The notes below the pieces were generated by a model that was not told the DNA's origin, ran no database searches, and saw only the letters and a list, made by a program, of their open reading frames with translations. 5,664 nt of DNA. Origin: Acetobacteraceae bacterium (GTDB lineage Bacteria; Pseudomonadota; Alphaproteobacteria; Acetobacterales; Acetobacteraceae). The position numbers and the translations under genes were made by a program. The stretch is from NCBI GenBank assembly GCA_003133265.1, contig PKWQ01000464.1, positions 1 to 5,664 of the forward strand. The letters are read 5' to 3'. Every line of letters starts with the position of its first letter. Within the stretch, counting starts at the first letter, position 1. Positions 1-5,663 of the stretch are shown here, piece by piece.

Positions 1-43
1 GCCACCGCCACCGCCGCCACCGCCGACACCGCCGCCGACACCG
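1..43. repeat. GCC/ACC trinucleotide-rich simple sequence
   Basis: From the left edge to about 43 the sequence is built almost only of the triplets GCC, ACC and GAC (in frame 1). In frame 2 this gives Pro/Thr and on the other strand Gly/Val. It is an imperfect simple-sequence tract, probably coding low-complexity protein, and it continues out of the window. Confidence 0.6.
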
Positions 44-235
44 ATTGTGCTACTTGTGCTACCTGTGTTCCCGCCTCTGGTGGCGATGCTTGTACCTGGG
101 GTCCCGCCCCTGGTGGTCGGGCCTCCCGAGCTCACCGTGGTCGGTGGTGGCGTCACACTGCCGCCCCCGCCGCCGCCGCCGCCGCCTGTCGTGCCCCCGG
201 TGCCAGCGCTTCCGCCCAAGCAAGGTCGTTACTAG
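2..235 (+). CDS. Possible 3' end of a proline/valine-rich protein, cut by the left edge
   Basis: Reading frame 2 is open from the left edge to a TAG at 233-235. It encodes about 77 residues dominated by Pro and Val: a PPPT-type tract, then a hydrophobic Val/Leu/Pro stretch, then nine consecutive prolines (161-187), ending in KQGRY. The stop lies 15 nt before the L,D-transpeptidase start, a spacing that would suit an operon. The call is weak. CCG-type trinucleotide repeats keep most frames open here, and the other two plus frames are also open. So is a minus frame (228 to 1) that would read as a Gly/Thr/Ser/Pro-rich linker with a possible TTG start at 219. That alternative has no visible Shine-Dalgarno sequence and would leave only 31 nt between divergent starts. 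No domain is recognisable, so no function is proposed. Confidence 0.3.
   Translation, partial: PPPPPPPPTPPPTPIVLLVLPVFPPLVAMLVPGVPPLVVGPPELTVVGGGVTLPPPPPPPPPVVPPVPALPPKQGRY
161..187. repeat. CCG tract encoding nine prolines (or glycines on the other strand)
   Basis: Nine proline codons in frame 2 (CCG CCC, then six CCG, then CCT). Read on the minus strand the same tract is a run of glycine codons. If it is translated as proline, such a run normally needs elongation factor P to avoid stalling (known biology). Slippage of the CCG units could change the length of the tract. Confidence 0.6.
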
Positions 236-250
236 AATCCGGGTCCAGGC

Positions 251-1069
251 ATGCGTAAAATAGTGAAGACCATGCGGCTCACCCTGACGGGAAGTCGACT
301 GGTCCTGGCGGCGATCGTGCTGGCATGGCCGACGCTCGCTCCAGCGCGTGATGCTTCGCCCCTCGCCGTTGCCAGTAAGGCAGTTCCCGCCGATCCAGGC
401 GCATCCGCTCGTCCCGCGCCGTTTGTCCCACTGGCATCGGCGAATCAGCCGCAAGGGGCGGATTTCCTTGGAGAGATCGCCTCGAAAGAGACGCGGCGCG
501 TAGCGGATTGGGTGGTGGCTACAGGCGACAATGACGGCTTGTCCTTCGTAATCATCGACAAAATCGGAGCGAAGGTATTCGTCTTTGACCGCGTTGGGCG
601 ATTGCGCGGCGCCACCTTCGCGCTCTTGGGCCAGGCCCGCGGCGACGATACCGTCCCTGGTATAGGCAGCCGAAAATTATCTACCATCCGCCCGGAGGAG
701 CGAACGACTCCGGCGGGCCGATTCGTGGCCTTTCTGGGCCGTGACTTCCACGTGGATATTCTTTGGATAGATTACGACGACGCCCTCTCTCTTCATCGTG
801 TGGTCACCGGCAACCCCAGCGACCATCGATCGCAGCGACTGGCGACGACGTCCCCACTCGATAAGAGAATTTCCTACGGCTGCATCAACGTCCCCGCGAA
901 ATTCTACGATAAAGTTGTGCTCGAAGCTTTCACCGGCACAAGGGGTATTGTTTATATCTTGCCGGAAATCAAAACGATCCAAGAGGTTTTTGGCATATCC
1001 GAGGGCGGTAATGGCCCCATCGGCAACGGTGCGCGCCGAAGTCTGCCGCGCCTCACCGAGACGCGGTAG
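251..1069 (+). CDS. Exported L,D-transpeptidase (YkuD-fold) family protein
   Basis: 272 residues. Members of this family use a catalytic cysteine to form 3-3 crosslinks in peptidoglycan or attach proteins to it, in the periplasm. The N-terminus has basic residues, a hydrophobic core (about 17-30) and an APA-type cleavage site near 30-32, so it should be exported. A Pro/Ala-rich linker (about 35-68) precedes the catalytic domain (about 95-240). The active-site motif is SYGCIN, with catalytic Cys211, followed by VPAKFYD. His182 in the strand ALSLHRV is the likely motif histidine and His192 an alternative. The usual SHGC motif has Tyr instead of His here, so the exact reaction is uncertain. ATG 251 is used. 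ATG 272 is an equally possible start that keeps the signal peptide; neither has a strong Shine-Dalgarno sequence. About a third of codons end in A/T, unlike the rest of the window. It converges on prfC across 62 nt with no clear terminator. Confidence 0.85.
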   Translation: MRKIVKTMRLTLTGSRLVLAAIVLAWPTLAPARDASPLAVASKAVPADPGASARPAPFVPLASANQPQGADFLGEIASKETRRVADWVVATGDNDGLSFVIIDKIGAKVFVFDRVGRLRGATFALLGQARGDDTVPGIGSRKLSTIRPEERTTPAGRFVAFLGRDFHVDILWIDYDDALSLHRVVTGNPSDHRSQRLATTSPLDKRISYGCINVPAKFYDKVVLEAFTGTRGIVYILPEIKTIQEVFGISEGGNGPIGNGARRSLPRLTETR

Positions 1070-1131
1070 AAACTGAGCCAAATGGTCGAGGCGATGTGCG
1101 GTCACTGGCCGCCGCAGGAAGATCGAACCGA

Positions 1132-2673
1132 CTAAGCCGCTACCTTCTCCGCCCTGACATCCTTGATATCCCGGAAAATCAGCGCCGGAGCCAGTTCCGC
1201 CGTGCGGCGCATCATGAACGCGGAACTCGCCAAATACACCGGATCACCGTCCACATCGTCGGCCATGGCCGAACGATTATCGGCGACGAACCGGGCCAGC
1301 GCCGGCTTGTCGTCCGAGGATACCCAGCGCGCCAGGGCGAACGGCGAATTGTCGAAGCCGATCTTCACCCCGTACTCGCCCATCAGCCGCGCCTGCAACA
1401 CGTCCAGCTGCAAGGTGCCGACCACCCCGACCAGCGGCTGGCTGCCGTCCTGCGGGCGGAACAGTTGCACCACGCCTTCCTCGGCCAGTTCCTGTAGCGC
1501 CTGGCGCAGCTTCTTCGCCTTCATCGCGTCGTCCAGGCGGACGCGGCGGAGAATTTCCGGGGCGAAATACGGCACGCCGACGAAATTGATGTCGTCGCCC
1601 TCGGTCAGCGTGTCGCCGATGCGCAGGGTGCCGTGGTTGGGGATGCCGACCACGTCGCCGGCGAATGCCTCGTCGGCGATCTCGCGCTCACGGGCGAAGA
1701 AGAATTGCGGGGCGTGCAGCGGGATGGTCTTGCCGGTGCGCACCTGGATCAGCTTCATCCCGCGCGTCAGCCGCCCGGAGCAGACGCGGGCGAAGGCGAT
1801 GCGGTCGCGATGGTTCGGGTCCATGTTGGCCTGGATCTTGAACACCAAAGCGGTCAGGCCCGGCTCGTTCGCCTCCACCACCCGCTTGTCGGCCGGCTGG
1901 TTGCGGGGGCGGGGGCCATACTCGGCCAGTCCGTTCAGCAGGTCGGCGACGCCGATCTCCTTGATCGCGCTGCCGAAATACACCGGCGTCAGGTGCCCGG
2001 CGGCGAAGGACGCCTCGTCGAACTCCGGCAGCGCGGCGCGGGCCAGATCGATTTCTTCCGCAACCGCGATCAGGCGGGGATCGGACTGCGGCAGTTCCTG
2101 GGTCAGATGGTATTGCCGCTTGCGCAGATCGTAGGTGCCGACGAAATCGCCGGCGCGGCCCACCGGCCAGGTGACCGGCGCGGTATCCAGCGCCAGGGTG
2201 TTCGCCACCTCGTCCAGCAGTTCGAACGGGTCGCGCGCCTCGCGGTCCATCTTGTTGACGAAGGTGATGATCGGGATGTCGCGCAGGCGGCAGATCTCGA
2301 ACAGCTTGCGGGTGCGCGCCTCGATGCCCTTGGCGGCGTCGATCACCATCACCGCGGAATCGACGGCGGTCAGGGTGCGGTAGGTATCCTCGGAAAAATC
2401 CTCGTGGCCCGGCGTGTCCAGCAGGTTGAACACGCAGCCCTGGTACTCGAAGGTCATCACCGAGGTAACGACGGAAATGCCGCGCTCGCGCTCGATCCCC
2501 ATCCAGTCAGAGCGGGTGCGCCGCCGCTCGCCCTTGGCGCGGACGTTGCCGGCAAGCTGGATGGCGCCGCCGGCGCGCAGCAGCCGCTCGGTCAGCGTAG
2601 TCTTGCCCGCGTCCGGGTGGGAGATGATGGCGAAGGTGCGGCGGCGGGCGATTTCTTCCGACGTATCAGTCAT
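1132..2673 (-). CDS. prfC: Peptide chain release factor 3 (RF3), translational GTPase
   Basis: 513 residues, complete and near the usual family length (529 in E. coli). RF3 is a cytoplasmic GTPase that removes RF1/RF2 from the ribosome after peptide release. The G1 P-loop HPDAGKTT is at 19-26, the switch region ERERGISVVTSVM follows at 61-73, G3 DTPGHEDF is at 86-93 and G4 NKMD at 140-143. RF3-type signatures continue downstream: an NHGTLRIGDTLTEG stretch, FAPEILRRVRL, EEGVVQLFRP and a GTLQLDVLQARL stretch. The RF3-type residues SDWMGIERERGIS separate it from EF-G and other relatives. ATG 2673 is chosen because GAGG (2679-2682) lies 5 nt before it and MTDTSEEIARRRTF matches the family's N-terminus. 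The frame stays open through rpsD, but that extension is a shadow. An intrinsic terminator sits between rpsD and this gene, so transcription depends on readthrough or on a promoter close by. Confidence 0.96.
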   Translation of the reverse strand: MTDTSEEIARRRTFAIISHPDAGKTTLTERLLRAGGAIQLAGNVRAKGERRRTRSDWMGIERERGISVVTSVMTFEYQGCVFNLLDTPGHEDFSEDTYRTLTAVDSAVMVIDAAKGIEARTRKLFEICRLRDIPIITFVNKMDREARDPFELLDEVANTLALDTAPVTWPVGRAGDFVGTYDLRKRQYHLTQELPQSDPRLIAVAEEIDLARAALPEFDEASFAAGHLTPVYFGSAIKEIGVADLLNGLAEYGPRPRNQPADKRVVEANEPGLTALVFKIQANMDPNHRDRIAFARVCSGRLTRGMKLIQVRTGKTIPLHAPQFFFAREREIADEAFAGDVVGIPNHGTLRIGDTLTEGDDINFVGVPYFAPEILRRVRLDDAMKAKKLRQALQELAEEGVVQLFRPQDGSQPLVGVVGTLQLDVLQARLMGEYGVKIGFDNSPFALARWVSSDDKPALARFVADNRSAMADDVDGDPVYLASSAFMMRRTAELAPALIFRDIKDVRAEKVAA

Positions 2674-2686
2674 CAGGGCCTCAATG

Positions 2687-2715
2687 AAAACGCCGGACGG
2701 AGAACCCGCCCGGCG
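2687..2715 (-). terminator. Rho-independent terminator after rpsD, immediately before prfC
   Basis: On the minus-strand transcript, CGCCGGGCGG (2715-2706) pairs with CCGTCCGGCG (2700-2691). The stem is 10 bp with one G·U pair, the loop is 5 nt (2705-2701), and UUUU (2690-2687) follows directly. The G·U pair would be an A/C mismatch on the plus strand and the T-run lies on the minus side, so the orientation is clear. It starts 26 nt after the rpsD stop and ends 4 nt before the prfC GAGG. Confidence 0.85.
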
Positions 2716-2741
2716 CTTGCAGATACATATAGGGCGTCCGA

Positions 2742-3356
2742 TTAGCGCGAGTAGAACTCGACCACCAGATTCGGTTCCATCTGCACGGGATACGGCACGT
2801 CGGTCAGCTTCGGCGCGCGGCCGAAGCGGCCCTTCATGGCGCGGTGATCCACTTCCATATAGTCGGGCACGTCGCGCTCGCCGGACTGGGAGGCGTCCAG
2901 CACCATGGCGAGCTGCTTGGACTTCTCCTTGACCTCTATCACGTCGTTGTCGCGCACCAGGTACGAGGGGATGTTCACGCGCTTGCCGTTCACGGTGATG
3001 TGGCCGTGATTGATGAACTGGCGCGAGGCGAAGGGGGTGATGGCGAACTTCATGCGGTAGATCACCGCGTCCAGCCGGCGCTCCAGCAGCTCGATCAGGT
3101 TCTCGGAGGTGTCGCCCTTGCGGCGCACGGCCTCCTCGTAATACTTGCGGAACTGCTTCTCGCTGATGTTGCCGTAGTAGCCCTTCAGCTTCTGCTTGGC
3201 CATCAGCTGAATGCCGAAGTCGCTGGGCTTCTTGCGGCGCTGGCCGTGCTGGCCGGGACCGTATTCGCGCTTGTTGACCGGGGATTTCGGGCGGCCCCAT
3301 AGGTTCACGCCCAGGCGGCGATTGATCTTGTACTTGCTTTCGGCGCGCTTGGTCAT
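2742..3356 (-). CDS. rpsD: 30S ribosomal protein S4
   Basis: 204 residues, full length for the family. S4 binds 16S rRNA early in assembly of the 30S body and helps control decoding accuracy. The N-terminal S4 domain (about 1-92) carries the conserved RRLGVNLWGRPKSP and REYGPGQHGQRRKKPSDFG blocks. The S4 RNA-binding domain follows (about 93-142: ERRLDAVIYRMKFA, SRQFINHGHITVNGKRVNIP). The protein ends in EFYSR. It has no cysteine, so it is the zinc-free form. ATG 3356 has AAGGA 8 nt upstream. The gene stands alone, not in an alpha operon with rpsM/rpsK/rpoA as in E. coli; this is usual in alphaproteobacteria. A good promoter lies about 195-225 nt upstream and a strong terminator follows, so it is probably its own transcription unit. 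Confidence 0.97.
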   Translation of the reverse strand: MTKRAESKYKINRRLGVNLWGRPKSPVNKREYGPGQHGQRRKKPSDFGIQLMAKQKLKGYYGNISEKQFRKYYEEAVRRKGDTSENLIELLERRLDAVIYRMKFAITPFASRQFINHGHITVNGKRVNIPSYLVRDNDVIEVKEKSKQLAMVLDASQSGERDVPDYMEVDHRAMKGRFGRAPKLTDVPYPVQMEPNLVVEFYSR

Positions 3357-3544
3357 GCGCGGTATCCTTCATTATCTATGCCGCACCGCTTAACCACGGT
3401 TGTCGGCTTGTTGCACCGGTAGTCCGCGCTGGCGGCGCGGCGGGCGCGGACCCATCCGGGTTTCCCATTCGGGCTTCCCTTGGGGTCCGTCCACGTTCCC
3501 GGCAATGATCGGCTCCCGCCGCGCGGGATGCGGGGCAGGACAGG
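3357..3544 (-). promoter_or_regulatory. Long, structured 5' leader of rpsD
   Basis: This stretch is the inferred untranslated leader (about 190 nt) between the predicted promoter and the rpsD start. On the minus transcript it can form a 7-bp stem (3483-3489 with 3447-3453) enclosing two small GGG/CCC hairpins, a three-way-junction shape. An 8-bp stem (3444-3451 with 3422-3429, 14-nt loop) shares bases 3447-3451 with the first stem, so the two exclude each other. A further 5-bp hairpin lies at 3515-3527. S4 regulates its own synthesis by binding leader RNA in other bacteria (known for the E. coli alpha operon and Firmicutes rpsD). A similar role here is inference, and GC-rich DNA forms hairpins easily by chance. 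Confidence 0.4.
3454..3479 (-). repeat. Tandem 13-mer in the rpsD leader
   Basis: Two adjacent copies read on the minus strand as GGGAAGCCCGAAT (3479-3467) and GGGAAACCCGGAT (3466-3454), differing at two of thirteen positions. Each copy can fold as a GGG/CCC mini-hairpin with a 3-nt loop. They sit inside the larger stem formed by 3447-3453 and 3483-3489. Confidence 0.6.
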
Positions 3545-3550
3545 GGCGGG

Positions 3551-3579
3551 CGTATAGGCGGGCGGGGCCGGCTTGTCAA
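3551..3579 (-). promoter_or_regulatory. Sigma-70-type promoter for rpsD
   Basis: On the minus strand a perfect -35 TTGACA (3579-3574) is followed by exactly 17 nt and a -10 TATACG (3556-3551; TATA conserved, last two bases off consensus). Transcription should start near 3544. The spacer is very GC-rich. No other gene lies downstream on this strand before rpsD. Confidence 0.7.
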
Positions 3580-3598
3580 ACCAACCCGACTTGTCAAA
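3572..3598. repeat. Direct repeat of TTTGACAAG, 18-bp period, over the -35 box
   Basis: On the minus strand the 9-mer TTTGACAAG occurs at 3598-3590 and again at 3580-3572. The downstream copy contains the -35 box of the rpsD promoter. The upstream copy has no -10 element at the right distance, so it is not an equivalent second promoter. It might be a regulator or polymerase contact site, or chance. Confidence 0.5.
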
Positions 3599-3647
3599 GC
3601 GTGGAGGCATGGCCTAGCAAGCCGTTCCATCGCAGGACGGACGGCAC

Positions 3648-3851
3648 ATGATCAATCGCGGCGACATACTCTGGCTCGGCATCGCCTCCGGCGTGTCAGG
3701 CAGCCTGATCGGCGGCATGATGCTCGGCATCGGCATGGACCTGATCGTCAATGGCCAGCCTTTCGGCTGGCTGCTGCTGCTGCCCGCCGCCCCGGCCTCC
3801 GCCCTGCCCGGCTGGCTGATGGCCCGCAGGCTGGCCGCCCGGCTCGGCTGA
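3648..3851 (+). CDS. Small two-helix membrane protein of unknown function
   Basis: 67 residues, not recognised as a named family. A short MINRGD start precedes a Gly-rich hydrophobic segment (about 7-29: GIASGVSGSLIGGMMLGIG, a glycine-zipper-like spacing). A short polar turn follows (D31, N35 to P38), then a second hydrophobic segment (about 40-58), and a basic RRLAARLG tail that should stay in the cytoplasm. The third codon positions are nearly all G/C, as in the neighbouring housekeeping genes, which supports real coding. ATG 3648 has AGGA 10 nt upstream, a slightly long spacing. It is divergent from rpsD and ends 10 nt before the convergent trmJ stop. No catalytic motif is visible. It could be a structural membrane peptide or a subunit of something larger, but nothing here shows which. 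Confidence 0.75.
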   Translation: MINRGDILWLGIASGVSGSLIGGMMLGIGMDLIVNGQPFGWLLLLPAAPASALPGWLMARRLAARLG

Positions 3852-3861
3852 CGGCGCCCGC

Positions 3862-4701
3862 CTAGCGGTCGCCTGGGGGGCGAAGGGGCACGGCGGAGTC
3901 GGAAAAGCTGCCGTCCTCGTTCTCCTGCCGGCCGCGCTGGCGGCGGCCGATGGCGAGTTCGGTGACGATGCCGTGCAGGGTGCGCAACTCCTGCTCCGTG
4001 ATTTCCCCGCGCTGGAACAGATGGCGGATGTTGCGCACCATGCCCGGCCGCTTGGGCTGGTTGCGCAGGAAGCCGCAGGCATCCAACTGGTCCACCAGAT
4101 GCGCCAGGAAATTCTCCAGCCGGTCCTTGTTGGCGACCCGGCTCTCGTTGGTCATCAGCGCGCGCGGCGGCGTGTCGTCGGCGGCGGTCCACCATTCGTA
4201 GGCCATCACCATCACCGCCTGCGCCAGATTGAGCGACATGAAGGCGGGGTTCAGCGGGAACCGCACCAGCGCGTCGGCGCAGGCCATGTCGTCGTTGTCC
4301 AGCCCGGCGCGCTCCGGGCCGAACAGGATGCCGGCGCGCAGCGGCCGGGCGCAGACCTCGCGCAGCTCCGCCGCCGCGCCGCGCGCGGTCAGCACCGGCT
4401 TGACGATGTGGCGCGGGCGCGGACAGGTGGCGAACACCCGGTGCAGGTCGGCGACCGCGTCCGCCACCGTCTCATGCACCGTCAGCGCGTCCAGGATGCG
4501 GTCGGCGCCCGACGCGGTGCGCCATGCCTTCTCCTGCGGCCAGCCGTCGCGCGGGGCGACCAGACGCAAATGGAACAGCCCGCCATTGGCCATGGCGCGG
4601 GCCACTGCCCCGATATTGTCGGCCAACTGCGGGCGCACCAGCACGACCACCGGGCTGTTGCCGATCGGGTGCAGATCGGCGCCGCCGTCGCGCCCGGTCA
4701 A
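3862..4701 (-). CDS. trmJ: tRNA (cytidine/uridine-2'-O-)-methyltransferase TrmJ (SPOUT family)
   Basis: 279 residues with the TTG start. TrmJ uses S-adenosylmethionine to 2'-O-methylate C/U32 in the tRNA anticodon loop. The SPOUT (trefoil-knot) domain spans about 17-175. Motif 1 is VLVRPQLADNIGAVARAM (20-37, with Asn29 and Arg35), motif 2 ILFGPERAGLDNDD (125-138) and motif 3 NPAFMSLNLAQAV (151-163). The C-terminal region (about 190-260) matches the TrmJ extension (TNESRVANKDRLENFL, RNIRHLFQR), which favours TrmJ over the shorter TrmL. There is no ATG before motif 1. TTG 4701 fits best: GGAGG lies 8 nt upstream and the TTG overlaps the cysS TGA (shared TTGA). GTG codons inside motif 1 would cut the fold. 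It is probably translationally coupled to cysS. Confidence 0.9.
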   Translation of the reverse strand: MTGRDGGADLHPIGNSPVVVLVRPQLADNIGAVARAMANGGLFHLRLVAPRDGWPQEKAWRTASGADRILDALTVHETVADAVADLHRVFATCPRPRHIVKPVLTARGAAAELREVCARPLRAGILFGPERAGLDNDDMACADALVRFPLNPAFMSLNLAQAVMVMAYEWWTAADDTPPRALMTNESRVANKDRLENFLAHLVDQLDACGFLRNQPKRPGMVRNIRHLFQRGEITEQELRTLHGIVTELAIGRRQRGRQENEDGSFSDSAVPLRPPGDR

Positions 4702-5663
4702 GAAACGCGCCTCCAGGTGGTGCCCTGCGGTCCGTCCTCCAGCACGATGCCCTTGGCGGCGAGTTCGGCGCGGATCGCGTCGGCGCGGGCGAAATCCCGC
4801 GCCTTGCGCGCCGCCAGCCGGGCGGCGATGGCGGCGTCGATCTCGGCGCCATCGCCGCCGCCGCGGAACCACGCCGAGGGATCGGCCTGGAGCAGACCGA
4901 GCGCCCCGCCCGCCGCGCGCAGCCCGGCGGCGGCGGCGGGGTCTCCCGCCAGAGCGGCGTCGGCCAATGCGTGCATGTGCGACAGGGCAAGCGGCGAGTT
5001 CAGGTCGTCGCACAGCGCCTCCAGCACCGGCGCCGGCACCGTGGTCGCGGCGGCGATGGAGGGATGGCGCTCCAGCGCCCGGTAGAACCGGTCCAGCTCC
5101 TGTTTCGCCGCCGCCAGCGCCGCGTCGGTGAAATCCAGCGCGGCGCGGTAGTGCGCGCGCAGCAGCAGCAGCCGGATCGCTTCCCCGGGGGCCCTGGCCA
5201 GCACGTCGCGCACGGTGAAGAAATTGCCGAGGCTCTTGGACATCTTCTCGCCGTTCACCAGCAGCATGCCGTTATGCACCCAGGTGCGGGCGAAGAAGCT
5301 GCCGGGAAAGGCGCAGCAACTCTGCGCCAGCTCGTTCTCGTGGTGCGGGAAGATCAGATCCTGCCCGCCGCCATGGATGTCGAAGGTCTCGCCCAGATAG
5401 CGCCAGGACATGGCGCTGCATTCGATGTGCCAGCCCGGCCGGCCCCGGCCCCAGGGGCTGTCCCAGCCCGGCTGCTCCGGGGTGGAGGGCTTCCACAGCA
5501 CGAAATCGCCGGGATCGCGCTTGTACGGCGCGATTTCGACACGCGCGCCGGCCAGCAATTCGTCCGAACTGCGGCCGGACAGCTTGCCGTACTCGGGATC
5601 GCTGGCGACCGCGAACAGCACATGGCCCTCGGCCGCGTAGGCGTGGCCATTGGCGATCAGCCG
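4698..5663 (-). CDS. cysS: Cysteinyl-tRNA synthetase, C-terminal 321 residues (5' end outside window)
   Basis: Class I synthetase that charges tRNA-Cys with cysteine in the cytoplasm. The frame is open to the right edge (RLIANGHAYAAEGH at the edge), so the true start and the HIGH-type motif lie outside, roughly 125 residues away judged from E. coli CysS. In fragment numbering the zinc ligands are Cys82 (GWHIECSAM), His107 and Glu111 (PHHENE). These match the spacing of the E. coli ligands Cys209, His234 and Glu238, with the remaining cysteine ligand lying upstream. The KMSKS loop is at 140-144. The DIHGGGQDLIFP block and the C-terminal KARDFARADAIRAEL helix are typical. It ends TTWRRVS, with a TGA that overlaps the trmJ start. 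No internal defect is seen. Confidence 0.96.
   Translation of the reverse strand, partial: RLIANGHAYAAEGHVLFAVASDPEYGKLSGRSSDELLAGARVEIAPYKRDPGDFVLWKPSTPEQPGWDSPWGRGRPGWHIECSAMSWRYLGETFDIHGGGQDLIFPHHENELAQSCCAFPGSFFARTWVHNGMLLVNGEKMSKSLGNFFTVRDVLARAPGEAIRLLLLRAHYRAALDFTDAALAAAKQELDRFYRALERHPSIAAATTVPAPVLEALCDDLNSPLALSHMHALADAALAGDPAAAAGLRAAGGALGLLQADPSAWFRGGGDGAEIDAAIAARLAARKARDFARADAIRAELAAKGIVLEDGPQGTTWRRVS
4710..4714 (-). promoter_or_regulatory. Ribosome binding site that fixes the TTG start of trmJ
   Basis: GGAGG on the minus strand lies within the last codons of cysS (the Trp-Arg of TWRRVS), with 8 nt between it and TTG 4701. It is the strongest Shine-Dalgarno sequence near the 5' end of trmJ and decides the start in the absence of an ATG. 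Confidence 0.75.

Noticed and set aside
233..238. TAGAAT as a -10 box for the transpeptidase gene
   Set aside because: No recognisable -35 at 16-18 nt upstream, and the start site would leave almost no leader before ATG 251.
1070..1131. Bidirectional terminator between the convergent transpeptidase and prfC genes
   Set aside because: Only a 5-bp TGCGG/CCGCA stem with a 10-nt loop and no T-run on either side.
1116..1134. tRNA T-loop-like GGTTCGATC on the minus strand just after prfC, a possible attachment-site remnant
   Set aside because: The flanking bases do not pair as a T-stem, there is no acceptor stem or CCA, and no matching repeat or integrase is seen.
1082..1135. 17-codon plus-strand ATG frame between the transpeptidase and prfC
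   Set aside because: Too short, no ribosome binding site, no similarity to any known peptide.
1633..2745. Long plus-strand open frame opposite prfC
   Set aside because: Antisense shadow of a clear RF3 gene; its translation is rich in His/Gln/Arg/Ala/Gly as expected from reading GC-rich codons backwards.
2674..3372. In-frame N-terminal extension of prfC through the whole of rpsD (would give a 746-residue protein)
   Set aside because: The extension is an out-of-frame reading of rpsD, kept open by high GC. A Shine-Dalgarno sequence and a family-typical N-terminus place the prfC start at 2673, and a terminator lies within the extension.
3353..3610. 85-codon minus-strand frame ending in an ATGA overlap with the rpsD start
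   Set aside because: Its ATG lies upstream of the well-matched rpsD promoter, so that transcript would lack its start. Codon use is less GC3-biased than in neighbouring genes and no domain is seen. It deserves a second thought only if the promoter is wrong.
3852..3861. Terminator between the convergent small membrane gene and trmJ
   Set aside because: The gap is 10 nt; only a 4-bp stem around the trmJ stop is possible and there is no T-run.
4702..5013. Extended N-terminus of trmJ reaching into cysS
   Set aside because: The extra residues are Arg/Gly-rich out-of-frame cysS sequence. The TTG at 4701 has a strong Shine-Dalgarno sequence and begins just before the SPOUT motif.
3973..5131. Two long plus-strand open frames opposite trmJ and cysS
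   Set aside because: Shadows of recognised genes with biased Arg/Ala/Ser composition and no domain.
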